The notes under the pieces are model-generated. The model was given only the letters and a program-made list of their open reading frames with translations. It was not told the origin of the DNA and ran no database searches. A stretch of 64,000 nt of DNA from Methylomonas sp. ZR1 (GTDB taxonomy: Bacteria > Pseudomonadota > Gammaproteobacteria > Methylococcales > Methylomonadaceae). Made by a program: the position numbers and the translations under genes. Location: positions 3,596,001 to 3,660,000 of the forward strand of contig NZ_RCST01000001.1 in the NCBI RefSeq assembly GCF_013141865.1, given 5' to 3'. Numbering within the stretch: the first letter of the stretch is position 1; the number at the start of each line of letters is the position of its first letter. Positions 8,736 to 17,534 of the stretch are shown piece after piece.

Positions 8736-10795
8736 GGTTTTCTCCGAAACAGACGCGATAGGAAACTCGCATTACGAATGTTGAGCTTATTATTCAAGTC
8801 CATAATTCGTTCTTCTTGTTTGTGTACTTCACCTTGCAAGCCTGCGTGCTGTTGAATAATGCTAGTTAACGTATTCTGCAAACTTTTGACCACAGAGTCC
8901 TCAATTTGCAGGCTCAATCCCTGTAGAGAACCTTCGATTTTTTCTCCGTATAAACGGGACATATCATAAACATGCTGTTGAATGATGCTAGTTAGCGTAT
9001 GTTGCAAACCTTTGACCACGGAGTCTTCAATCTGCAGACTCAAAGCCTGTAGAGAACCTTCGATTTTTTCCCCGTATAAACGGGCCATATCATAAACATT
9101 CTGTAACTGTAACTGTTCCGATTGCGTTTGAATCGAACGCGCACAGTCGTCGAGCTGAGCTTGCAAACCGGCAATATTTCCGTTGACATTATTCGTCAGG
9201 CGAACCGCCGTCGAGATACCATCTATATCATCCATCAGAGTGTCGACATCCCTTGCCATTAGAATAGCGTCCGGCGTGTAAAGGGTCAGCAAAGTCTGTA
9301 AATTTTGCGCTAAATTGATCGTGCCAACAGACTGACGCAAAGCGAAATAACGTCCCTTCCAGGCCACCAAATTGAAGCCTTTGTAAGCATCAAAGAGACA
9401 AGGCTCTTCGGATTCCATCCAGTAGGCCAGGGAAACGTTGTTCGCCGTGTTGGAATGCAACTCAAGCCCCGTATGGTTAAGCTGCGCCAATTGCAGATCA
9501 TAAGCCTTACGGCCAATCAACAATACGGACTTTAATTCGGCAAGCGTCGTTGCCGAAGGCAAGCGCGCAAGCTGCTGGGGCGCGCATTCATCCAGAGCAA
9601 TAACACCCGCCGAAAGGGGGACGGCATAAAAACGGCGGGCATAGCGGACAAGATTGCAGCCCATGAAGTCTTGTTCCACGGTCAAAGGCATCTCGTTGAA
9701 GTCTTTGGCCGAATACCGCAACGGACGCGACTGAAATTCAGCCACCCGGCTAGGAATCAACGAATCACCCCTTACCGTGTAGCCGAAGCCGGAAAGAACA
9801 TCAGCGCATCGATCGGCCAATTCGTCGATCAGATTTGAAGGCAATTGCGAAAGATAGCCACCTATACGACCTTCACGAAAGGTCGCCGAATTCTGATTGA
9901 AGACCTGAGCAGCAATGTCTTTGGTAATACCGTCCGCCTGAAGTTTTAATTGTATGGCCCAAATCGATTTAAGTTGAGCGCGTGCCGAACCGCCGCCGGC
10001 TCCCCCCACCAGTTCCTCGAAAGCGACCGGGATGACATTCGGAAAATTCAGCCATGGCAAAAAACCTCCCACACGCTGCCGTAAGGAACCCAACAACCAT
10101 TCGTCGTCTACCAATTGGCGCACCCGATGTTCAAAATCCTCACCGGAAAAATAGCCTGCGAAAACCGTTTTACCTTCGCGATGGTAGTAATGCGCCTCAG
10201 AGACCAGAATATCCAACGGGTGCCGGTAAACAAAGAGCACAGGGGATTGAGTAACCGGATGGTGCCGATTGCCAAATGGCGCTCGGCGCACCGAGTCGAT
10301 AAAGAAATCGCGAGCAACCGTATGTGAGTTACTGTATTCGATACAATACCAAGTGCCTGGCTTGGGAAAATCAGGTATTTGAATACCAGCAGCATATCCC
10401 AACGCTCGAGCAAACTCGTAGGCCAAATGCGTTCCGGCTTTGGGGATAGAAACTATAAACAAGGGTTTGCGACTCATGTGCCAATCACTTTTCGGCGCAA
10501 AAATCCGTACCTGTTGCAGATCCAAACATGCCAACAACAGATCCCCAAGTTGCTCGCCGCGAGTTTCCGTAAACAACAACACGCGAGCTTGTTTTAAAAC
10601 TTCCATTGGCGGAATATCCGCGTGCGCAATAACCGATACGCCTTCGTTAGCAGCATCCCGCACGATGGTATCCGCAAGCTCGCCGTGACCCACAAGATAA
10701 ACAGGCCCGTTTAATGGCGGATTGTCGCGAAAGGCTTCTGCAAAGGCTCGCGCAGTCGGCTCGAGAAATCTAAGTTCGCTGCTGTTTCCTTTCAT
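8732..10795 (-). CDS. Sulfotransferase with two repeat modules and a C-terminal coiled coil
   Basis: 687 residues. Residues 30-105 look like a small Rossmann-type region (PVYLVGHGELAD). Residues 110-345 are a PAPS-dependent sulfotransferase domain with the 5'-phosphosulfate loop SIPKAGTH (116-123) and the 3'-phosphate-binding block YRHPLDILVS (190-199). Two copies of the locus-specific module follow at about 371-430 and 464-520. The C-terminus (about 530-687) is predicted coiled coil and contains a 42-residue tandem repeat (567-608 and 609-650). The likely role is sulfation of the polysaccharide near the membrane. The coiled coil suggests oligomerisation or docking to other locus proteins. 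It overlaps its upstream neighbour by 4 bp. Confidence 0.78.
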   Translation of the reverse strand: MKGNSSELRFLEPTARAFAEAFRDNPPLNGPVYLVGHGELADTIVRDAANEGVSVIAHADIPPMEVLKQARVLLFTETRGEQLGDLLLACLDLQQVRIFAPKSDWHMSRKPLFIVSIPKAGTHLAYEFARALGYAAGIQIPDFPKPGTWYCIEYSNSHTVARDFFIDSVRRAPFGNRHHPVTQSPVLFVYRHPLDILVSEAHYYHREGKTVFAGYFSGEDFEHRVRQLVDDEWLLGSLRQRVGGFLPWLNFPNVIPVAFEELVGGAGGGSARAQLKSIWAIQLKLQADGITKDIAAQVFNQNSATFREGRIGGYLSQLPSNLIDELADRCADVLSGFGYTVRGDSLIPSRVAEFQSRPLRYSAKDFNEMPLTVEQDFMGCNLVRYARRFYAVPLSAGVIALDECAPQQLARLPSATTLAELKSVLLIGRKAYDLQLAQLNHTGLELHSNTANNVSLAYWMESEEPCLFDAYKGFNLVAWKGRYFALRQSVGTINLAQNLQTLLTLYTPDAILMARDVDTLMDDIDGISTAVRLTNNVNGNIAGLQAQLDDCARSIQTQSEQLQLQNVYDMARLYGEKIEGSLQALSLQIEDSVVKGLQHTLTSIIQQHVYDMSRLYGEKIEGSLQGLSLQIEDSVVKSLQNTLTSIIQQHAGLQGEVHKQEERIMDLNNKLNIRNASFLSRLFRRKP
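8847..9098 (-). repeat. Two tandem 126-bp units inside the sulfotransferase gene
   Basis: Two adjacent copies (8847-8972 and 8973-9098) differ at a modest number of positions and encode the 42-residue coiled-coil repeat that begins VYDM and ends SIIQQH. The unit length is an exact multiple of three, so copy-number change keeps the frame. The near-identity points to recent duplication. Confidence 0.9.
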
Positions 10796-12339
10796 TTATT
10801 CACCATCAAAATGAGTTCGGAAAAAGAATCTGCAATTCCCGTAAAAGCAATGCCGGAGAGGTTCGGCAGGCTAAAATCGACAGGCCCCAACGCCTGTGGA
10901 ACCGCATAATACTTGCCTTGAAAAAGTACGATATTTGTCGTTCCCACGCTATCCAGCAACAGAGGCTCAGAGTATTTCTCCTTCTTACCGGCGTAGGAGC
11001 ACTGGCCAGCATTGACCGCAGCGGTCATAGCGGATACAAACGAGGCCAGCTCCGCATCATTATCGTAAAGTCTTGATACGACTGGCGTTATCGAATCTAT
11101 CATGGCCGAATCTAAATCGTCATTATGCACCGCGTCGATCCAGATTGAGGCTGCTTCATTGAAAATGCCGCACGCCTCCTCCGCCACATCCGACACTTCC
11201 ATGACCAAGCTTTCGTCGCGGCACGAGGACCGCTCAATGGCCGTATGGGTTCGCCAAGGATATTGGCGAAAACCAAAACGAGAAAAATCGATATTGGACT
11301 TGTTGAAAGCAAATCCAAACAAATCTTCGTCACCGTAATCACGAAATACCTCGCCCCGTCGAATATAGTCTTCGAGCATTTGCTGAAATGGCGTATACGT
11401 ACTTTCGTCTAAAGGCGACATGGGGCCGTAACCGTAGCGAACCGCATACGTTTCGATCCCGTGGTCGCGCAAAATATCGAGATGGGTATTGGTTATCCAG
11501 TCCTTCCAACCCTCAACGATGCCATGCCCCCGACGTAGATTGTGCTTGTGGGCGCCGGTTAGATTCACGTGGTCGAGTTTTGCCCATAAGGCTTGCGCCT
11601 GAGGTACGCTTGTGCCGCAACCCAATTCATCCGCAATACCGAGAATGGTCTTGACCGGACTATCAATCAAGTCTTCCCAGCGCATCAAATAGTAGTGGTG
11701 ATCTTGCTGAGTGAATTCTTCAAGGTAAGCCTTAAAAGGCGGCAGTAGCGCTTCGAAAAAGTTAAGATCGCTAAGCTTGTAAAGAGCAAGGCGTTGTCTT
11801 AGAAAGTCGTTATCCTCCTGACAGGGAACAAAACGTTGGATATATTCACTGGCCAGCGCATTGATCGAAAAACAGGCAGATGTTAGCGTTCCCGCGGGAT
11901 GACGCATTGATGCAAAACGCAAGCCCTTCGGGACATCAAGCGCGCTCAACCAAGTCGCCGGCCCAACATGCGAATGGACAACCTCGTAATAATTGAGAAT
12001 CTCTCGGGGATGAGAAGTAATTAGTGTGAAATCCCCGCCACCACGCAGGCCGATATATTTTCGAAATCGAGCATCGCGAAACTCGGAACCGGCCAACCAT
12101 TTAGGTCCTCCGGCCAATTGTCGAAAGTTGTAATTGTAAATGAGATCGTGCGACAGACCGCGGCGCATGAACACATCTTCTATTCGCCGGAAAATCTGGA
12201 ATCCGGCAGTGTCGCACAGCGCTTTGATGCTAAGCGTACGTCTATCCCGTGCCGGACCGACAAGTTCAGCAATCACACTGATGAGTAAAGAGAAACCGCT
12301 ACGGGGATAACCTACCACCAACGGTCGTGGAGCTGTCAT
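10792..12339 (-). CDS. Sulfotransferase with one C-terminal repeat module
   Basis: 515 residues. The N-terminus PLVVGYPRSGFSLLIS carries the PAPS-binding P-loop of a sulfotransferase. FASMRHPAG around residue 135 matches the 3'-phosphate-binding region, and YYLMRWEDLI follows as in that fold. A less conserved middle region (about 310-450) ends in one copy of the shared module at 458-515 (TTNIVLFQGKYYAVPQALG). It overlaps wzt by 1 bp upstream and the next sulfotransferase by 4 bp downstream, so the three are co-translated. The truncated copy at 2379-2452 is a paralogue. The substrate is presumably the exported polymer or its lipid-linked precursor. Confidence 0.75.
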   Translation of the reverse strand: MTAPRPLVVGYPRSGFSLLISVIAELVGPARDRRTLSIKALCDTAGFQIFRRIEDVFMRRGLSHDLIYNYNFRQLAGGPKWLAGSEFRDARFRKYIGLRGGGDFTLITSHPREILNYYEVVHSHVGPATWLSALDVPKGLRFASMRHPAGTLTSACFSINALASEYIQRFVPCQEDNDFLRQRLALYKLSDLNFFEALLPPFKAYLEEFTQQDHHYYLMRWEDLIDSPVKTILGIADELGCGTSVPQAQALWAKLDHVNLTGAHKHNLRRGHGIVEGWKDWITNTHLDILRDHGIETYAVRYGYGPMSPLDESTYTPFQQMLEDYIRRGEVFRDYGDEDLFGFAFNKSNIDFSRFGFRQYPWRTHTAIERSSCRDESLVMEVSDVAEEACGIFNEAASIWIDAVHNDDLDSAMIDSITPVVSRLYDNDAELASFVSAMTAAVNAGQCSYAGKKEKYSEPLLLDSVGTTNIVLFQGKYYAVPQALGPVDFSLPNLSGIAFTGIADSFSELILMVNK

Positions 12340-13670
12340 TAAACTACCTGCTCATCCGGAATCTCTACAGCCACTAATTCAGGTACGACCTGAAGGTCAA
12401 CAAAACCGACCGACTGCGGTGTATCCGAAAATTTCAATCGTGCCACCGAGCGTCGCACATCGACAAAACTATCTTGCCCATCGACAAATTCGTTACAACC
12501 GAGATTGAGAAAATATTCGCCCCCGGTAAGATGCGCTTGCCAATGGAATCTTAACACCGCATAGCCGTCAGCTTCGATTTGAGCGGGAGGATGTCCCATC
12601 ATTGCCAGGTTAGTGCCAAAAACATAAGTGCCTTCTAGCGAGACGATGGCAAAACCAACCGAGAGTTGCACGAACTCGTTGCCGACTAATTTGACAATCA
12701 ACTCGCAATTGGCATGCGAGGCAATCTCGGGAGGATTCAATTCACCATCGACCACCAGATCGAAATCGACAATCCGGGCCTTACCCGAGCCCATTCGGGT
12801 TTCGTGGCGGTTATAGGTAGGTTTTAAGGGGATTTTATCGGTTTTGTCCGCCCTTTCCTTTTTGGGCATCTCCGACATTCCCTTGACCATTTCCTTCTTT
12901 CGCTTACCGTTGTTCTTCGATATGTTTTGAGCCTCTCCGAACAACAACTTTTGGTAGTGATTGACAGCACCAGCGATCGGGCCGATGTGTACCAACTCTC
13001 CCCGATCCAAAACGACGCCACGGTTGCAAATCCTTAACAGGGTGTCCGTACTGTGCGAGACAACCAAAATAGTCTTGCCTTGCTCCATGAAGTTTCGGAT
13101 GCGTTGGAAACAACGGTGTTGGAATTTGGAATCACCAACGCTCAGCGCCTCGTCGACGACAAGGATTTCGGGGTCTATATGAATCGCGGCCGCAAATGCA
13201 ACCCGGACAAACATTCCAGAAGAATAAAGCTTAACCGGCTGATCAAAGAATTCGCCGATGTCGGCAAATGCTTCGATATCGTCGATACGCTCTTGCATTT
13301 CCTGTTTCGAAAAACCTTGAATGGCACCATTTAAAATGACATTTTCACGCCCGGTGAATTCGGGATTGAAACCAGCTCCCAACTCCAGTAATGCGGAAAT
13401 TCTGCCGCTCGACTTAACCTCTCCTCCGGTAGCCTGCATCACTGCGCAGATGATTTGCAATAACGTCGACTTGCCTGAACCGTTACGCCCCAAAATACCG
13501 AAGATTTCCCCGCGATGCACATCGAAACTAATATTCCTCAGCGCCCAAAACTCTTTGTGGTACTGCTTACGGAATGGATGAATAGCCTCAATTAACCGTT
13601 GCTTCGGAGAAGAAAACAATCTGAATTTCTTACTAACGTTGCAAACTGATATTGCGGGCAACGACTCCAT
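12339..13670 (-). CDS. wzt: ABC polysaccharide exporter ATPase with C-terminal carbohydrate-binding domain
   Basis: 443 residues. The ATPase domain (about 5-240) has Walker A GRNGSGKST, the Wzt/TagH-type ELGAGFNPEFTGREN loop, signature YSSGM, Walker B ILVVDEALSVGD and the switch histidine in VVSHS. A linker of charged residues (about 245-290) leads to a beta-rich C-terminal domain typical of Wzt proteins that recognise the modified end of the glycan before export. It acts with the permease just upstream (gap 58 bp) at the inner membrane. The presence of a C-terminal domain suggests that chain length or end-capping is checked before export, as in ABC-dependent O-antigen systems. That last point is family knowledge. 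Confidence 0.9.
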   Translation of the reverse strand: MESLPAISVCNVSKKFRLFSSPKQRLIEAIHPFRKQYHKEFWALRNISFDVHRGEIFGILGRNGSGKSTLLQIICAVMQATGGEVKSSGRISALLELGAGFNPEFTGRENVILNGAIQGFSKQEMQERIDDIEAFADIGEFFDQPVKLYSSGMFVRVAFAAAIHIDPEILVVDEALSVGDSKFQHRCFQRIRNFMEQGKTILVVSHSTDTLLRICNRGVVLDRGELVHIGPIAGAVNHYQKLLFGEAQNISKNNGKRKKEMVKGMSEMPKKERADKTDKIPLKPTYNRHETRMGSGKARIVDFDLVVDGELNPPEIASHANCELIVKLVGNEFVQLSVGFAIVSLEGTYVFGTNLAMMGHPPAQIEADGYAVLRFHWQAHLTGGEYFLNLGCNEFVDGQDSFVDVRRSVARLKFSDTPQSVGFVDLQVVPELVAVEIPDEQVV

Positions 13671-13728
13671 TAAGCCCCCTCCATTTCAGTTAAATAACGC
13701 TTATTAATCACATTATGCTCCATTATTT

Positions 13729-14520
13729 TCAAAGCATATCGGCAAACTCAGGCTTAAGCCGCCGAAAAATATAAGCACCGAAAAATAGAATCGAAATTGT
13801 CACAATCCAAAAAAAAGCAGTCTCAGCTAAATTTGGTAATTTCGGCTCCGGAAATATAAGTAAGCCACGATACCCTTCAACAATATAGTAAATTGGATTA
13901 TAAGATAATAAATGGCGATAATTTTCCGGCAGCAGTTCCATTGACCACACAATCGGCGTTAACCAAAACAGAACATTCAATATCACGGATAGGGCTTGCG
14001 CTATGTCCCGGTAAAACACTTGTAGCGCGGAAAACAACCAACCCAGACCGAGTAGCAATGTGGCGTTGCACAGCATGAAATAGACCACCAACAAACGCAC
14101 CGGCGAAAATGCAATGTCATACCAAACTTGCATTCCTATCACAAAGATCATGAAGATCATATGCGGCACAATACCTGCCGTGATGAATACGAAGGGGAGT
14201 ATTTCGGTCGGAAAAACGGTTTTCTTAATCAGATGAGCGTTACCGGTCACCGATCCGGTAATGGTGATCAAAGTTTCATTGAAATAAAACCAAACCATCA
14301 GTCCGGTGATAAACCACATAATGAAAGGCGAACCGGCGGGCGCGGCCGCTTTAAAACCTACCGAGAACACAAAATAAAACACCGCCACCGTAGAGGCTGG
14401 CTGGATGATAGACCATAATGCCCCACCCATAGTCCCAACGTATCTGCTTTGCAAATCACGCAAGGCAAGTGCGCCAATTAGTGAACGATACTTCATAATA
14501 TTACTGACAATATCCAACAT
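13729..14520 (-). CDS. wzm: ABC-2 type polysaccharide exporter permease
   Basis: 263 residues with six predicted transmembrane segments and the ABC-2 transporter layout of Wzm/KpsM proteins. The N-terminal RDLQSRYVGTMGGALWSIIQP block is typical. It pairs with the Wzt ATPase encoded immediately downstream to export lipid-linked polysaccharide across the inner membrane. The window holds one such pair and no Wzx/Wzy candidates, so the locus appears to use ABC-dependent export. Confidence 0.9.
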   Translation of the reverse strand: MLDIVSNIMKYRSLIGALALRDLQSRYVGTMGGALWSIIQPASTVAVFYFVFSVGFKAAAPAGSPFIMWFITGLMVWFYFNETLITITGSVTGNAHLIKKTVFPTEILPFVFITAGIVPHMIFMIFVIGMQVWYDIAFSPVRLLVVYFMLCNATLLLGLGWLFSALQVFYRDIAQALSVILNVLFWLTPIVWSMELLPENYRHLLSYNPIYYIVEGYRGLLIFPEPKLPNLAETAFFWIVTISILFFGAYIFRRLKPEFADML

Positions 14521-14635
14521 GGAATCAAGGCGGAGATTAGATTACCGGGCAAATTAGTTTGGGCGGCGAATTGAACTCAAACTAGCTGATAGCACATTTA
14601 AAAAGCCGTAGCGGAGCAACAAATCAAAAATGTCT

Positions 14636-15235
14636 TCAAACATTGAAATCATGCGTCATCAACCATTTGTAAACCAGCACCAACGAACTGGCGTCTTCGA
14701 TTTCACCCTCGGCAATCATTTGTAATACCTTAGATCGGTCGAAAAATTGAAGCTCGCCGTGACCGAACTCCGGTTCGAACTTGGCGGTTGCACCGGCATC
14801 GACCGAAGCGGCAAACAGCCGAGAGCGAGCCTGGATAACGCCTGCTTCCGGCGACAGCGCCCCCATATCGCTCAAACCACCGTCCAATAGCACCAACCCC
14901 GTCTCTTCCATCAGCTCGCGTTCCGCTGAGGCGGCGGGGCTTTCGCCGGGCTCCCCATGCCCCTTGACCACTTCCCAAGACCAGCGCTGCAAGGGATGTC
15001 TTAACACTCGGATCAAGCCAATACAGTGCCTTGCAACCGGAAGTACAGCAACGCCAGCGACAGAGCCCTCGACTAAGCAGCGAGGTACGACGCTCAGATA
15101 GCGCGGCACTTCGTTGCCGTGAGAATCGACGACGTGATCGGCATAAACCCGAAATAACGTATTTTCGAATACCTCTTGCCGCCCCAAAAGTTCGATCCGA
15201 AAGTTTTCGTCCTTTACGTTATTTTCGTGTTGCAT
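14636..15235 (-). CDS. NUDIX hydrolase, ADP-ribose pyrophosphatase-like
   Basis: 199 residues with a complete NUDIX box (G-x5-E-x7-REL-x-EE-x-GL, in GHGEPGE...RELMEETGL around residues 92-114). Family members hydrolyse nucleoside diphosphates linked to another moiety, here possibly a nucleotide sugar. It is the last gene of the sugar cassette before the ABC exporter. Its role there could be removing an unwanted nucleotide sugar or a toxic intermediate. The substrate cannot be read from sequence. Confidence 0.8.
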   Translation of the reverse strand: MQHENNVKDENFRIELLGRQEVFENTLFRVYADHVVDSHGNEVPRYLSVVPRCLVEGSVAGVAVLPVARHCIGLIRVLRHPLQRWSWEVVKGHGEPGESPAASAERELMEETGLVLLDGGLSDMGALSPEAGVIQARSRLFAASVDAGATAKFEPEFGHGELQFFDRSKVLQMIAEGEIEDASSLVLVYKWLMTHDFNV

Positions 15236-15265
15236 GCCGGCGCTGAGGTTTAGTTTGGTGTTAGA

Positions 15266-16204
15266 TCAAACGTTGCCGTACATCGAGTTCTTGATCATCG
15301 TGAAACCTTTGATCAATTCAGCAATACCAGCATCAAGGCTGACAGAAGTTTTATAGCCGGTTGCCTCAATTTTTGCATTGGAGACGATGTAGTTGCGCTG
15401 ATCGGGATCTTTACCGACCGGTGCGTCGATAAACACGAAGTCGGGTATCTGTTTTTTGATTGTTTCGCACAATTCCTTTTTAGACACATTGGCTTCGGAG
15501 AGCCCCACATTGTAAATCTGGCCCTTCATCGCGTCATAATTGGCAATCGCATGCTGGAAAGCCCTTGAAACGTCACGCACGTGTACGTAATTGCGTTTGA
15601 AATAACCTTCGAACAGCACGACAAAACGGTCGTTGACAGCGCGATAGGTAAAGTCGTTAACCAGCAAATCAACGCGCATCCTTGGCGACATGCCAAATAC
15701 GGTCGCCAAACGGAAGCTGATTGCGTTTTCGCGCTGCATCAATTCCTGTTCGATTTTGACCTTTTCGATTGCATATTGCGAAATCGGACGCAACGGTGAC
15801 TCCTCGGTACAAAAGTTGTTTTCATCGCCGGTGCCGTAAGCGCTGTTCGTGGTCGGCATCAACACGATTTGATCCTTGGCCAACAACTTCAGCATCAGCG
15901 TTATCGCGTCGTGGTTGGTAGTGGTTGCGCCGATTGGATCCAGATTGCACAGCGGCGCCCCCACCAGCGCAGCCAACGGAATCACAATATCGGCATTTTT
16001 AAGCAATGGTGCGACATTTTTTTCCAAGCGGATGTCACCCTTTACGACCGAGAAATTCGGGTGGTGGCAGACGTGGTTCAAACTGCTTTGCTTGAACATG
16101 AAGTTGTCGAGCACCGTAACTTTATGTCCCGCCGCCAGCAAGTCGGGTACCATGGTAGAACCCAGATAGCCGGCACCGCCGGTCACTAAAATGTTGTAAC
16201 TCAT
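15266..16204 (-). CDS. NAD-dependent epimerase/dehydratase of the sugar cassette
   Basis: 312 residues, extended short-chain dehydrogenase fold. The Rossmann motif TGGAGYLGS is at the N-terminus, TTNSAYG holds the catalytic Ser/Thr region and YAIEK gives the Tyr-x3-Lys pair. The start at 16204 is preferred over 16240 because it has a strong ribosome site (AAGGAGAG) six bases upstream and aligns with the family N-terminus. It likely acts on a GDP-heptose or derivative made by the neighbours, as a 4,6-dehydratase, epimerase or reductase. Which of these cannot be decided here. Confidence 0.8.
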   Translation of the reverse strand: MSYNILVTGGAGYLGSTMVPDLLAAGHKVTVLDNFMFKQSSLNHVCHHPNFSVVKGDIRLEKNVAPLLKNADIVIPLAALVGAPLCNLDPIGATTTNHDAITLMLKLLAKDQIVLMPTTNSAYGTGDENNFCTEESPLRPISQYAIEKVKIEQELMQRENAISFRLATVFGMSPRMRVDLLVNDFTYRAVNDRFVVLFEGYFKRNYVHVRDVSRAFQHAIANYDAMKGQIYNVGLSEANVSKKELCETIKKQIPDFVFIDAPVGKDPDQRNYIVSNAKIEATGYKTSVSLDAGIAELIKGFTMIKNSMYGNV

Positions 16205-16229
16205 AACTCTCCTTTCGGTTCGAAAAAAT

Positions 16230-16814
16230 TCATTCGCCAAAGATTGCCGCTTCGACGCACTCGCACAGCGTATGCGCCAGGACTATGTGTAATTCCTGAA
16301 TAGTGCTGGTCGCAGTTCCCGGAACGACTACTGCATACATCGCAAGTTCGCGCGCTTTGCCGCCATCGCGGCCGCAAAATACGATGCTGGGTATCGACAT
16401 AGCGCGGCATTGCGCCAGCGCTTGCAAGATGTTCGGCGACTGGCCCGACGTGCTGATGCCTAAAAAGATGTCGTTGCCGCAGGCTTTACCGGCCAGCTGC
16501 CTGGAAAATACGTGTTCAAATCCGTAGTCGTTGCCGATTGCGGTCAGGATGGAACTATCGACAGTCAGGGCTTCTGCGGGCAAAGCGTCACGTTCCCGCG
16601 CTAGTTTACTGACAAACTCCGCCGCCAAATGCTGAGCATCGGCCGCCGAGCCGCCGTTACCGGCGATATAAATGCGGCCACCGTTGCGATAACAGGCAAT
16701 GACGGCTTCCACCGCTGCGCCGAATTCGGTTAAAGCCTCGGTATCCGCCAATAGACTGATCTTGGCATCAATCGAGGCTTGAACATTGATCCTGATGCGC
16801 GAAACTATATCCAC
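16230..16814 (-). CDS. gmhA: Sedoheptulose-7-phosphate isomerase-like SIS-domain protein
   Basis: 194 residues from a GTG at 16814 with AGGAGG just upstream. This start overlaps the stop of the guanylyltransferase by 10 bp and gives the normal GmhA length. The SIS domain has GNGGSAADAQHLAAEF, LTAIGNDYGFEHVF, GISTSGQS and a late ELHIVLAHTLCE, the GmhA landmarks for substrate and metal binding. The enzyme converts sedoheptulose 7-phosphate to D-glycero-D-manno-heptose 7-phosphate, the first step of GDP- or ADP-heptose synthesis. Together with the kinase and guanylyltransferase here it points to a GDP-heptose pathway. Confidence 0.85.
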   Translation of the reverse strand: MDIVSRIRINVQASIDAKISLLADTEALTEFGAAVEAVIACYRNGGRIYIAGNGGSAADAQHLAAEFVSKLARERDALPAEALTVDSSILTAIGNDYGFEHVFSRQLAGKACGNDIFLGISTSGQSPNILQALAQCRAMSIPSIVFCGRDGGKARELAMYAVVVPGTATSTIQELHIVLAHTLCECVEAAIFGE

Positions 16815-17524
16815 GCTGCCTCCTGGTTCAACACTTGCGCGGCGCGTGCGTAATCGTCTGGAATGCCAATGTCGATGAAAGTGCCCGGAAACTCTATACC
16901 GGTTAAACGCCGACCGGCCGTCAAAGCCGCCGGAAAAATATCGTCTTCGAGAGACCATTTGGCGTTTGGCGTAAATTGTTCTTCCAACAATGCGCTACGG
17001 CGCAGGCAATACACGCCGCCGTTGGCCAAACTGCCGATGCCGCCCTTACCTGACTGCAAGGACTCGATGCGCCCGTCGTCCGCTACTTCCAGCGCCATAT
17101 AGCGGCCTTCTTCGTTGGAACGAAACAACGAAAAACAGCAATCCGCGTCGTTACGTTGTGCGAAACACATTAACTGCTCCAAATCCACAGCGAAGAAAGT
17201 ATCGCCGTTGAGCAACAGAAAACGTTCGCGGGCCGGGATGTTGCGTGCGGCTAACAGCACCCCCCCACCGGTACCCAGAGGAGTTTGTTCGAGCACGTAT
17301 TCGATCATCGCACCACGGTAATTCTCACCGAAGTAATCAGTGATTGCATCCGAACGGTAGCCAACCGATAGAATGAAACGCTCCACACCCTGGGTACGCC
17401 AATACTCGAATAAAAATTCGAGAAACGGCCGACCATTAATTGGGGCCATCGGTTTCGGCAAATCGGGTACCGCGTCACGCAAACGAGTGCCCAAGCCGCC
17501 TGCCAGAACAATTGCCGTGGTCAC
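16805..17524 (-). CDS. hddC: D-glycero-alpha-D-manno-heptose 1-phosphate guanylyltransferase-like
   Basis: 239 residues of the nucleotidyltransferase family. AGGLGTRLRD at the N-terminus binds the nucleotide, LPKPMAPINGRPF follows, and LLLNGDTFF supplies the metal-binding aspartate. The best match is HddC, which makes GDP-heptose from heptose 1-phosphate and GTP. Neighbouring GmhA- and HddA-like genes support that reading over a glucose- or mannose-1-phosphate enzyme. It ends inside the start of the GmhA-like gene, so the two are translationally coupled. Confidence 0.8.
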   Translation of the reverse strand: MTTAIVLAGGLGTRLRDAVPDLPKPMAPINGRPFLEFLFEYWRTQGVERFILSVGYRSDAITDYFGENYRGAMIEYVLEQTPLGTGGGVLLAARNIPARERFLLLNGDTFFAVDLEQLMCFAQRNDADCCFSLFRSNEEGRYMALEVADDGRIESLQSGKGGIGSLANGGVYCLRRSALLEEQFTPNAKWSLEDDIFPAALTAGRRLTGIEFPGTFIDIGIPDDYARAAQVLNQEAAWI

Positions 17525-17534
17525 GATGTCGCCG

